Assembly: GCA_904502185.1 (NCBI GenBank)
Contig: CAJGDX010000045.1
Span: 1-16,150, forward strand
Origin: an uncultured Bacteroidaceae bacterium
GTDB taxonomy: Bacteria; Bacteroidota; Bacteroidia; Bacteroidales; Bacteroidaceae
Length of the DNA: 16,150 nucleotides
Direction of reading: 5' to 3'
The notes under the pieces are model-generated. The model saw only the letters and a program-made list of their open reading frames with translations, was not told where the DNA came from and searched no databases. Below are positions 7,225 through 14,983 of this stretch, piece after piece. Position numbers and translations under genes: made by a program. The stretch's first letter is position 1. Every line of letters starts with the position of its first letter.

Positions 7225-7677
7225 ATGAGAGTACTTATACAAAGAGTGAAGAGAGCATCCGTCACCATCGATGGAACACTTAAGTCGCAGATAGGCGGAG
7301 GAATGTTGATACTCGTAGGCATAGAAGAGGAGGATAGCGACGAAGACATCAGCTGGCTGGTGAAGAAATGCACCAACCTGCGCATCTTCGACGACGAACA
7401 GGGAGTGATGAACAGGTCGATACTCGACACCTGTGGCGAGGTGCTTGCCGTAAGCCAATTCACCCTGATGGCATCAACCAAGAAAGGCAACCGCCCGTCG
7501 TACATCAGAGCCGCAAAACCAGAAATATCCGTCCCCCTGTACGAAGTCTTCTGCCGGGCAATGGAGAGCGCGCTGAACAAACCCATAGCAACGGGTGTTT
7601 TTGGCGCAGACATGCAGGTGGAGCTGATAAACGACGGCCCCGTAACAATATTCATAGACTCAAAAAACAGAGAGTAG
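7225..7677 (+). CDS. dtd: D-aminoacyl-tRNA deacylase
   Basis: Hydrolyses D-amino acids (and glycine mischarged on tRNA-Ala) from tRNA, a chirality proofreading step in translation. At 150 residues it matches the DTD family. Both signature motifs are present: SQFTL (77-81), giving the catalytic-site hydroxyl and backbone contacts, and the cross-subunit Gly-cisPro motif in NDGPVTIFID (136-145, G138-P139). The N-terminus MRVLIQRVKRASV is also typical. The gene follows uvrC after 85 bases that hold a promoter-like octamer, and it is three bases from the next gene, so it is translationally close to the MazG-like gene and deoC. Assignment is secure. Confidence 0.96.
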   Translation: MRVLIQRVKRASVTIDGTLKSQIGGGMLILVGIEEEDSDEDISWLVKKCTNLRIFDDEQGVMNRSILDTCGEVLAVSQFTLMASTKKGNRPSYIRAAKPEISVPLYEVFCRAMESALNKPIATGVFGADMQVELINDGPVTIFIDSKNRE

Positions 7678-7680
7678 ATT

Positions 7681-8004
7681 ATGACAATAAAAGAGGCACA
7701 GCAACAGGTCGACGCATGGATAAAGGAGTACGGCGTACGCTACTTCGACGAACTCACAAACATGGCAATCCTCACCGAAGAGGTGGGAGAGGTTGCCCGA
7801 ATCATGGCACGCCGCTACGGCGAACAATCGTTCAAGGAGGGCGAAAAGTGTGACCTCGGCGACGAGCTTGCCGACGTACTGTGGGTACTCATCTGCATAG
7901 CCAACCAGACAGGAACAGACCTGACGGAAGCCCTGCAGAAGAACCTCGACAAAAAGACAAAGAGAGATTGCAACAGACATAATAACAACCCCAAGCTAAA
8001 ATAA
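7681..8004 (+). CDS. MazG-like nucleoside triphosphate pyrophosphohydrolase
   Basis: A small (107-residue) all-alpha NTP-PPase of the MazG/dUTPase-2 superfamily, which splits (d)NTPs to NMP and pyrophosphate, often removing non-canonical nucleotides. The metal-binding pattern is visible: E33-E34-x-x-E37 (LTEEVGEVARI) and, after about 24 residues, E62-x-x-D65 (GDELADVLWVL). This is the EExxE...ExxD motif of single-domain MazG-like proteins, shorter than the two-domain E. coli MazG. The last dozen residues are polar and probably disordered. Its start is three bases after the dtd stop codon, and deoC begins four bases after its own stop codon, so the three are co-transcribed. The family is certain; the substrate is not, so I give no symbol. 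Confidence 0.9.
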   Translation: MTIKEAQQQVDAWIKEYGVRYFDELTNMAILTEEVGEVARIMARRYGEQSFKEGEKCDLGDELADVLWVLICIANQTGTDLTEALQKNLDKKTKRDCNRHNNNPKLK

Positions 8005-8008
8005 AGTC

Positions 8009-8899
8009 ATGAGCGAAAATTATAACGACGCAGAACAGAGCAGATACGAAACAGTACTCAACCAATACAGTAGCGCACCCGGCGAACAGGAGATTGCCCA
8101 GGCAGTGAAAAGAGCCGATGAAACGGCTGAAAAAAACAACACCAAAGAGGTGCTGAAAGAGATATACAGCTGTCTCGACCTCACCACCCTGAAGTGTACC
8201 GACAATGCCGAGAGCGTGCTTGCAATGACCGAAAAGGTAAACTCACTGGAGGAGAAATACCCCGACCTGAAAAACGTTGCAGCAATATGCGTATACCCTA
8301 ATTTCGCAAACATCGTCAGCCAGTCGCTGGAGGTGGAGAATGTAGAGGTAGCATGCGTATCGGGCGGATTCCCCTCGTCACAGACATTCAGCGAGGTGAA
8401 GATAGCCGAGACAGCCCTCGCATTGCAGGACGGAGCCACAGAGATAGACATAGTGCTGAACATTGGCAAATTTCTCAGCGGCGACTACGAGAGCGTCTGC
8501 GACGAGATACAGGAACTTAAGGACCTCTGCGGCGAAAGAAGCCTCAAGGTAATACTTGAAACAGGAGCCCTGCAAAGTGCCGAAAACATCAAAAAAGCAG
8601 CCATTCTATCAATATATTCCGGTGCCGATTTTATAAAGACCTCGACAGGAAAAGAGAACCCTGCAGCCACCCCCGAAGCAGCATACGTCATGTGCAGCAC
8701 CATCAAGGAGTACTACGAAAAGACAGGCCGCAAGATAGGCTTCAAGGCAGCCGGCGGCATAAACAGCGTGAAGGATACACTGCTCTACTACACCATTGTA
8801 GAGAACACACTGGGCAAAGAGTGGCTTAACAGCAAACTCTTCAGAATAGGCACAAGCCGTCTGGCAGCAACCCTGCTCGCCGAAATCACAGCCGAGTAG
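8009..8899 (+). CDS. deoC: Deoxyribose-phosphate aldolase
   Basis: Cleaves 2-deoxy-D-ribose 5-phosphate to glyceraldehyde 3-phosphate and acetaldehyde, the exit step of deoxynucleoside catabolism. The class I aldolase residues are present: Schiff-base lysine K210 in ADFIKTSTGK (206-215), second lysine K246 in GFKAAGGI (244-251), and the acidic D147 in ATEIDIVLNIG. The chain is 296 residues against 259 in E. coli, with an N-terminal extension of about 40 polar residues, a size common for Bacteroidales DeoC as I recall. It is four bases downstream of the MazG-like gene. The pairing fits: one enzyme makes dNMPs, another disposes of deoxyribose phosphate. The tandem hydrolase follows after 45 bases without an evident promoter. 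Confidence 0.95.
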   Translation: MSENYNDAEQSRYETVLNQYSSAPGEQEIAQAVKRADETAEKNNTKEVLKEIYSCLDLTTLKCTDNAESVLAMTEKVNSLEEKYPDLKNVAAICVYPNFANIVSQSLEVENVEVACVSGGFPSSQTFSEVKIAETALALQDGATEIDIVLNIGKFLSGDYESVCDEIQELKDLCGERSLKVILETGALQSAENIKKAAILSIYSGADFIKTSTGKENPAATPEAAYVMCSTIKEYYEKTGRKIGFKAAGGINSVKDTLLYYTIVENTLGKEWLNSKLFRIGTSRLAATLLAEITAE

Positions 8900-8944
8900 C
8901 CACCACCCCTCAACCAAAGAAAAAACTCATTAAACAAACACAAT

Positions 8945-10675
8945 ATGAAAAAGACAGCATTACAACTATTGCTTCTCTTCTTCGCCATAACCATGACAGC
9001 ACAGGAGCGCGTCACAGTGTGGCCCAAGAAAAAAATGCCCAACCCTCAGGAGCATCAGATAGCAGCAATGACCAACGAGACAAGCGCCAAAGGCTTCAAA
9101 CCCGAGAAGAACAGAATAGCCTACCTCGACTGGTACGACGCACCCTCGGCAGAAACAAAGAACGGCGGTTGCATGATACTAATCTCGGGCGGCAGTTACG
9201 AATGTTGCTGCGACGTAGGCTACATAAGATACTGGAACGAGGAGTTCACCAAACTGGGATTCCAATGCGTGAACTTCGTCTACCGCACCCCGCGTCCCGT
9301 GGGACTACCCATCTACCAGACAGCATGGGAGGACGGACAGCGTGCAGTGCGTATGGTCAGAAACGAAGCCAAGAAGAGAGGATTCGACCCCGAAAAAATC
9401 GGTGTAATCTCAATGTCGGCAGGCTCACACCTGGCACTGCTGCTGGCAACAAGTTCGCAGACCCGTGCCTACCAGCCCATAGACAAACTCGACTCACTGT
9501 CGTGTCACATAAACTGGGCGATAGTCAATGCCCCCGCCTACGGAACAACAGATGCCGAGAGCGGAACACCTGCCACACGCCAGGGCTACGGCAGCGACGT
9601 AACACTCAGCAAAGTCTTTAAGTTCGACGAGCGCACATGTCCCATGAGCCTCCACCACGGAGCAAGAGACATCTATGCACCACAGACCTCTACCCTGGTC
9701 TACCGCCAACTGCGCCGCATGAAGATTCCCGCAGAACTGCACCTCTATGCCGACAAAGGACACGCAGCACTGGGACTGCAGCGCGGAATAGAATTCATGC
9801 GTCAGATGGGATTCATCACACCCCTTGCACCGGCCGAAAAGATTTTGGACAGATACCCCAGCGACGAGCATCGTGCATCATACTCCAAAGCCAACGTATG
9901 GCCCGAAGGCAAGATGCCCAATCCCCAGGAGAAGCAGTGCACACCCTACATCGAGTGGCACATGCCCAAGGAGCTTAAGACAAAAGCCATACAGATTATC
10001 TATTCGGGCGGAAGCTACGTAGGCAACGACCCCGACGGATTCGAAGTTGCACCCGCGCGCCGCTACCTCAACGAAAAGGGTATGGCAGTGGTGACAATGA
10101 AATATCGCACTCCCCGACCCGCAAACCTTGCAAAGCACACTACAGCATGGCAGGATCTGCAACGTGCCATAAAGATAGTAAGAAAAGAGGCTGCTGAGCG
10201 CGGACTCGACCCCAACCGCATAGGCATCATGGGAAGCTCGGCAGGCGGTCACCTGACACTGATGGGCGTAACATCGTCAATGCATCAGTCTTACCTTCCC
10301 ATCGACGACATCGACAAGCTCCCCTGCAACGTACAGTGGGGAATTGGCATCTATCCTGCATACGCACTGACCGATGGTCTCGAAAACCCCAACAAGGAGG
10401 GCGGTAACGAAGACAGCGCAACACTCGCACCCGAATTCTCGTTCGACCTGAAGACAGCCCCCATGCTCTTCATACACGGCGACGCCGACGGATGGGCAGC
10501 AATGAACTCCGTAAAAACATGGGAGAAGATGTTGCAGATGGGAATACAGTCCGAGCTGCACACACTTGCCACACGCGGACACTGCTTCCAGAATGTTTCG
10601 TCACCCGGCACAGGCAGCTACACACACCTCGACAGAATATGGGAATTCCTCACCTCAAAAGGATTCAACAAATAG
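8945..10675 (+). CDS. Secreted tandem alpha/beta hydrolase (esterase/acetyl xylan esterase-like), two catalytic domains
   Basis: A 576-residue exported protein made of two related hydrolase domains. Residues 1-19 form a type I signal peptide (MKK, then an L/F-rich core, with cleavage likely after MTA); no lipobox cysteine is seen. Domain 1 spans about 24-293 and domain 2 about 318-576. Each opens with a VWPxxKMPNPQE motif (25-35; 318-328) and repeats SGGSY, YRTPRP, AW-D-QRA and P-ID. Domain 1 shows nucleophile S158 (SMSAGSH), acid D242 (HGARD) and H273 (KGHAA). Domain 2 shows S432 (GSSAGGH), D515 (HGDAD) and H546 (RGHCF). The WP-G-P opening and SGGS oxyanion loop resemble esterases of the Aes/BD-FAE type that act on acylated plant polysaccharides. 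The substrate is inferred only from that resemblance. No other carbohydrate gene is adjacent. It is probably the last gene of the deoC transcript. Confidence 0.85.
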   Translation: MKKTALQLLLLFFAITMTAQERVTVWPKKKMPNPQEHQIAAMTNETSAKGFKPEKNRIAYLDWYDAPSAETKNGGCMILISGGSYECCCDVGYIRYWNEEFTKLGFQCVNFVYRTPRPVGLPIYQTAWEDGQRAVRMVRNEAKKRGFDPEKIGVISMSAGSHLALLLATSSQTRAYQPIDKLDSLSCHINWAIVNAPAYGTTDAESGTPATRQGYGSDVTLSKVFKFDERTCPMSLHHGARDIYAPQTSTLVYRQLRRMKIPAELHLYADKGHAALGLQRGIEFMRQMGFITPLAPAEKILDRYPSDEHRASYSKANVWPEGKMPNPQEKQCTPYIEWHMPKELKTKAIQIIYSGGSYVGNDPDGFEVAPARRYLNEKGMAVVTMKYRTPRPANLAKHTTAWQDLQRAIKIVRKEAAERGLDPNRIGIMGSSAGGHLTLMGVTSSMHQSYLPIDDIDKLPCNVQWGIGIYPAYALTDGLENPNKEGGNEDSATLAPEFSFDLKTAPMLFIHGDADGWAAMNSVKTWEKMLQMGIQSELHTLATRGHCFQNVSSPGTGSYTHLDRIWEFLTSKGFNK

Positions 10676-10684
10676 GAAGAAACA

Positions 10685-10733
10685 TACCTTCACAAAAAAA
10701 GAGCGTTTTAAACGCTCTTTTTTTGTGAAGGTA
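10685..10733. terminator. Bidirectional terminator, perfect 49-base palindrome
   Basis: Arms 10685-10708 and 10710-10733 are exact reverse complements (24 bases each) around a single central T. The inner GAGCGTTT/AAACGCTC hairpin is flanked by seven A on the left and seven T on the right, so it reads as a rho-independent terminator on either strand. It ends the hydrolase transcript and could stop read-through from the minus-strand prenyl synthase. Confidence 0.9.
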
Positions 10734-10883
10734 GACAGAGTATCAGTCAGCAAGCAAAAATACAACAGCGAAGGTTTTACAGGGTTTTATAAGTATTTCT
10801 GAAGTCTGCTGCATCTGCATACAAAATAATATCGCTATTTCCCAAACAGAAGAGTCGGATACATAATCGACAATATCTTAAAT

Positions 10884-10927
10884 AATAAATGACAATAAAT
10901 AAGCTAACTTATTCATTGTCATTTATT
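10884..10927 (-). terminator. AT-rich hairpin 3' of the prenyl synthase gene
   Basis: A stem of 20 positions (10884-10903 with 10908-10927) has one mismatch and a four-base loop, and lies 28 bases beyond the minus-strand stop codon. It is AT-rich and not followed by a clear T-run on the minus strand, so it may act as an RNA 3'-end stabiliser or a weak terminator. The remainder of 10734-10883 holds nothing I can identify. Confidence 0.5.
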
Positions 10928-10954
10928 TATATCAAAAATACTATTACCGTTAAG

Positions 10955-11932
10955 CTATTTATCTCTTGAAATTGCAAAATCGAGATACTGAGTCAATGCC
11001 GCACGCAGCTGTTCGGAAACACCCGGAGGAATTACAGCCAATGCCTCGGCACGAAAATCCTCGATACGCTTGTTCGCATATTCTATACCGCCACACTCCC
11101 TTGACAAGGTAATCAGCTGATCAATCTCTTCGTCGTTCATAGTATAACCTTCGGTCAGTTTCGCCAGCAGCTCCACCGCAAAAGGCTCCGTTGAGTTGTT
11201 GAGCACATAGAGGGCAGGAAGAGTAATCTTACCCTCGCGCATGTCGCTGCCTGTGGGCTTTCCAACCTCTGCCGAGTTGTAGTAATCGAAAATATCATCT
11301 TTTATCTGAAAGCAGATACCCAACAACTCGCCGAAACGGGTAAAGGCATCTACCATTGCTGTGTCGGCACCCACCGAGAGCGCACCGAAACGACAGCATG
11401 TGGCAAAGAGTGAAGCAGTCTTGTTGCGTATGACCTCGATGTAATTTTTCTCGGAGAAGCCACCACTCTGCTGCAACTGCAACTGAAGAAGTTCGCCCTG
11501 GGAAAGCTGCTGTCCCAAATATGACAAACTCTCGATTATTTCGACATTTTTTGTAAGTGCCGCTGCTCGCAGAGCAGAAGAAAATATGTAGTCACCCGAA
11601 AGTATTGCCACACGATTGGAGAAGAGTGTGTGCAGCGAAGGAATGCCGCGACGCATGGGACTCTCGTCCACAACATCGTCGTGCAGCAGACTGGCTGTGT
11701 GCAGCAACTCCAGTGCCGCAGCTGCATTGTTGGTGCAATCGTTGACGCTGCCTGCAATGCTCTTTGCCGTGAGAAGCACAAGCATAGGCCTCATCATCTT
11801 GCCACTGGTACGGCTCACATGGGAAAGGGCACGGTCAAGAAGAGGAACATCGCTGCGGAAAAGCGTAGCGAAATATTCCTTGAAAGCTTTGAATTCAACC
11901 TCTATCGGCTGTTGTATTGTGGCAAGATTCAT
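10955..11932 (-). CDS. Long-chain polyprenyl diphosphate synthase (octaprenyl-type)
   Basis: A trans-isoprenyl diphosphate synthase of 325 residues that adds isopentenyl diphosphate to an allylic primer, most likely giving the side chain of menaquinone. Both aspartate-rich motifs are intact: first LLHDDVVDE (D85, D86, D89) and second FQIKDDIFDY (D212, D213, D216). Supporting residues include G44-K45 and R48, R94-R95 after the first motif, K171-T172 and the KPTGSDMREGKITLP loop. The fifth residue before the first motif is alanine (A80), a small side chain that permits long products, so an IspB-like rather than farnesyl-type enzyme is favoured. Exact chain length cannot be read from sequence. 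The gene is divergent from polA across 110 bases. Confidence 0.92.
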   Translation of the reverse strand: MNLATIQQPIEVEFKAFKEYFATLFRSDVPLLDRALSHVSRTSGKMMRPMLVLLTAKSIAGSVNDCTNNAAAALELLHTASLLHDDVVDESPMRRGIPSLHTLFSNRVAILSGDYIFSSALRAAALTKNVEIIESLSYLGQQLSQGELLQLQLQQSGGFSEKNYIEVIRNKTASLFATCCRFGALSVGADTAMVDAFTRFGELLGICFQIKDDIFDYYNSAEVGKPTGSDMREGKITLPALYVLNNSTEPFAVELLAKLTEGYTMNDEEIDQLITLSRECGGIEYANKRIEDFRAEALAVIPPGVSEQLRAALTQYLDFAISRDK

Positions 11933-11966
11933 ATTATAGTAACACCTTAGATAACTCTATATTTTG

Positions 11967-12001
11967 CAAAAGTAATAAAAAAGAATAGGGAAAATAGCAA
12001 A
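11967..12001 (-). promoter_or_regulatory. Candidate promoter of the prenyl synthase gene
   Basis: On the minus strand, TTTG (12001-11998) precedes TACTTTTG (11974-11967) with a 23-base spacer, longer than preferred. The -7 octamer matches TAnnTTTG and lies 35 bases from the ATG. No equally good element faces polA in the same 110-base gap. Confidence 0.5.
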
Positions 12002-12042
12002 TTTTGAGTATTTTTACAATCGTATAAAATGTAAGAGAAAAG

Positions 12043-14865
12043 ATGAAAAAACTGTTTCTGCTTGACGCATACGCACTTATCTACAGAGCATACTACGCAT
12101 TTATAAAAAATCCAAGAATAAATTCCAAGGGATTCAACACATCTGCCATACTGGGATTCGTAAACACCCTCGAAGATGTGCTGAAAAAAGAGAACCCCGA
12201 CTACATAGGAGTTGCCTTTGACCCCAAGGGAAAAACCTTCCGTCACGAGGCATACGAGGAGTATAAAGCACAGCGCGAGGAGACTCCCGAAGTTATACGC
12301 GAATCGGTACCTGTGATAAAGGAGATTCTCACAGCCTACAAGATACCCATTCTTGAGGTTCCCGGCTACGAGGCCGACGATGTTGTGGGCACACTTGCCA
12401 AACAGGCCGAGAGCGAGGGGGTAGTCACCTACATGATGACTCCCGACAAGGACTACGGTCAGCTGGTGACAAACAACACACTTATCTATCGTCCAAAGTA
12501 TGGCGACAAGGAGTTTGAGGTAATGACCCCCGAAAAGGTCATCGAAAAGTTCGGACTGAAAAGAACCGACCAGGTGATTGACCTGCTGGGACTGATGGGT
12601 GACTCGAGCGACAATATTCCCGGCTGTCCGGGCGTGGGCGAAAAGACTGCCCAAAAACTTATTGCCGAATTTGACAGCATAGAGAATCTGCTTGCAAATA
12701 CCGACAAACTGAAAGGTGCTCTGAAAACAAAGATAGAAGAGAACCGCGATAAAATTCTCTTCAGCCGTTTCCTTGCCACCATCAAGACCGACGTACCCAT
12801 TGCACTGGACATGGAGGCACTTAGACGCGAGTCGCCCGACGAGGCACGACTCACTGCCCTACTCGACCTCTACGAACTGCGTGCACTCAAAGAGAGGGTA
12901 AAGAAGAGTAATTTCACACCCGACCTCTTTGGTAATGCCCCGGAAGAGGAAAAAGCGGCACCTGACACACGAAGCACAAAAAGCAACCAAATTCAAGGCT
13001 CTCTCTTTGATTTTTTTGAAGAGGAGAGTACAGGCGAAGAAAAAAATTCGACGCATTTGAGCTTAAGAGACCTCAAATACACCTATAAACTCATTGAAAA
13101 AGAAGAAGATATACCCTATTTGGTATCTGTACTTAAAAATGCACAAACTGTGTGCATCGACACAGAAACAACCGGAACCAACGCCATCGAAGCAGAAATT
13201 GTGGGAATAAGCTTCGCAATAGAGGAGAACAGCGCCTACTATGTGCATCTGCCACGCAAACGCGAGGAGGCACAAAAAATAATCGACAGCCTGCGACCCA
13301 TCTTCGAAGATGAGACAACAATGAAGGTGGGACAAAATATGAAGTACGACATAACAGTGCTGTCGAACTACGGCGTGGAACTGAAAGGTAAAATGTTCGA
13401 CACAATGATAGCCCACTATGTGCTACAGCCCGAACTCTACCACAGCATGGACTACATGGCAGAGACATACCTCGACTACGAAACAATAAAAATTGAATCG
13501 CTCATAGGCGAGCGTGGCAAAGGTCAGAAGAACATGCGCGACCTGACAGCACAACATATATACGAGTATGCCTGCGAGGATGCCGACGTGACACTGAAAC
13601 TGAAAAACATTCTCGAAAAGGAGTTACAGACGGAGGGCTGCGAAAAACTGTTCTACGAAATAGAGATGCCACTCGTCCCTGTGCTTGCCTACATGGAACG
13701 CAACGGCGCGCGAATAAACACAGCCTCGCTTCGCGAAACCTCGGCACTGTTCAGCAGTCGCATGCACGAAATTGAGGAGAATATATTCAGCCTTGCAGGC
13801 GAACGGTTCAATATATCATCGCCCAAGCAGGTTGGCGAAATACTTTTCGGCAAACTGAAAATAGTTGACAAGCCAAAAAAGACAAAGACCGGACAATATG
13901 TGACATCCGAGGAGGTGCTGACACAGGTGCAGCACAAACACCCCATAGTGCAGTTGATACTGCAACAACGCGGACTGAAAAAACTGCTAAGCACCTACGT
14001 CGATGCCCTGCCCGAGCTTATAAACCCACGCACCGGCAAGATACATACATCGTACAACCAGACGGTGACTGCCACCGGACGACTAAGCTCCAGCAACCCC
14101 AACCTGCAGAACATACCCATACGCGACGAAGATGGCAAGGAGGTGCGCAAAGCATTCATCCCCAACGAAGGCGAAGAGTTCCTCTCGGCCGACTACTCAC
14201 AGATAGAGCTGAGAATAATGGCACACCTCAGTGGCGACCGCAATATGATAAACGACTTCAACAGCGGACACGACATTCATGCAGCCACAGCTGCAAAAAT
14301 CTATAAAAAACCTATAGAAGAGGTCACCAAGGATGAACGACGCAAGGCAAAGACGGCCAATTTCGGCATCATCTACGGAATATCAGTGTTCGGCCTTGCC
14401 GAGCGCATGAACGTCGACCGTCGCGAAGCAAAAGAACTTATAGAGAACTATTTTGCCACTTATCCCGACATACACGCCTACATAGAGCGCTGCAAGGAGG
14501 AGGCACGCAACAATGGCTACGTCACCACCCTCTTCGGTCGCAAACGCTTCCTGCCCGACATCAATTCGCGCAACGCAGTGGTACGCGGATATGCCGAGCG
14601 AAATGCCGTGAATGCCCCTATACAGGGCAGTGCAGCAGATATTATAAAGGTGGCAATGATAAACATCCACCGTCGCATGAAGGCCGAGAATATGCGTTCG
14701 ACAATGATACTTCAGGTACACGACGAACTTAACTTCAGCGTGGCACCCGACGAACGCGAAAAACTGCAACAGGTGGTTGTCGAAGAGATGCAGCGTGCCT
14801 GCTCACTGAGTGTACCCCTGACAGCCGACCATGGCTGGGGCGCAAACTGGCTGGAGGCACATTGA
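12043..14865 (+). CDS. polA: DNA polymerase I
   Basis: A 940-residue family A polymerase for Okazaki fragment processing and repair synthesis, with all three activities. The 5' nuclease (about 1-290) shows LLDAYALIYRAY, GYEADDVVGTLA and TPDKDYG. The 3'-5' exonuclease (about 345-530) is intact: D373 and E375 in CIDTETTG, D436 in QNMKYD, and Y509/D513 in YACED, so it should proofread, unlike Taq. The polymerase (about 540-940) has TATGRLSSSNPNLQNIP, motif A with D717 (SADYSQIELR), motif B R766/K770/F774/Y778 (RRKAKTANFGIIYG) and motif C D894-E895 (QVHDEL). An acidic, low-complexity linker (about 292-345) joins nuclease and Klenow parts and contains QGSLF (318-322), a possible sliding-clamp motif. 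Its promoter is not obvious. It converges on the partial gene at the right edge through a shared terminator. Confidence 0.97.
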   Translation: MKKLFLLDAYALIYRAYYAFIKNPRINSKGFNTSAILGFVNTLEDVLKKENPDYIGVAFDPKGKTFRHEAYEEYKAQREETPEVIRESVPVIKEILTAYKIPILEVPGYEADDVVGTLAKQAESEGVVTYMMTPDKDYGQLVTNNTLIYRPKYGDKEFEVMTPEKVIEKFGLKRTDQVIDLLGLMGDSSDNIPGCPGVGEKTAQKLIAEFDSIENLLANTDKLKGALKTKIEENRDKILFSRFLATIKTDVPIALDMEALRRESPDEARLTALLDLYELRALKERVKKSNFTPDLFGNAPEEEKAAPDTRSTKSNQIQGSLFDFFEEESTGEEKNSTHLSLRDLKYTYKLIEKEEDIPYLVSVLKNAQTVCIDTETTGTNAIEAEIVGISFAIEENSAYYVHLPRKREEAQKIIDSLRPIFEDETTMKVGQNMKYDITVLSNYGVELKGKMFDTMIAHYVLQPELYHSMDYMAETYLDYETIKIESLIGERGKGQKNMRDLTAQHIYEYACEDADVTLKLKNILEKELQTEGCEKLFYEIEMPLVPVLAYMERNGARINTASLRETSALFSSRMHEIEENIFSLAGERFNISSPKQVGEILFGKLKIVDKPKKTKTGQYVTSEEVLTQVQHKHPIVQLILQQRGLKKLLSTYVDALPELINPRTGKIHTSYNQTVTATGRLSSSNPNLQNIPIRDEDGKEVRKAFIPNEGEEFLSADYSQIELRIMAHLSGDRNMINDFNSGHDIHAATAAKIYKKPIEEVTKDERRKAKTANFGIIYGISVFGLAERMNVDRREAKELIENYFATYPDIHAYIERCKEEARNNGYVTTLFGRKRFLPDINSRNAVVRGYAERNAVNAPIQGSAADIIKVAMINIHRRMKAENMRSTMILQVHDELNFSVAPDEREKLQQVVVEEMQRACSLSVPLTADHGWGANWLEAH

Positions 14866-14923
14866 TAACAAATAATGTGAGTTCAAAACACAAATATACC
14901 AATATTTAACCGGATAGAAATAA

Positions 14924-14965
14924 AAAAATTAGTGTCGGACTGCGCGCAGTCCGACACTAATTTTT
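14924..14965. terminator. Bidirectional terminator between polA and the convergent secreted-protein gene
   Basis: Two 21-base arms (14924-14944 and 14945-14965) are exact reverse complements. The core is AGTGTCGGACTGCG and its complement, flanked by A-run and T-run, so it can form a G+C-rich hairpin with a U-tail on both strands. It lies 58 bases after the polA stop codon and 18 bases beyond the minus-strand stop codon. Confidence 0.9.
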
Positions 14966-14983
14966 ATTATGAATTACTTACGT

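Noticed and set aside
6518..7228. 236-codon plus-strand frame rich in Arg and Thr
   Set aside because: It is an out-of-frame reading of the uvrC 3' half with low-complexity basic composition and no recognisable motif.
6708..7655. 315-codon minus-strand open frame across uvrC and dtd
   Set aside because: It covers the 3' end of uvrC and nearly all of dtd, both with intact catalytic motifs on the plus strand, and shows no domain of its own.
11947..12654. 235-codon open frame on the minus strand over the start of polA
   Set aside because: It lies antisense to the conserved 5' nuclease domain and has Cys/Val/Leu-rich composition typical of an antisense shadow.
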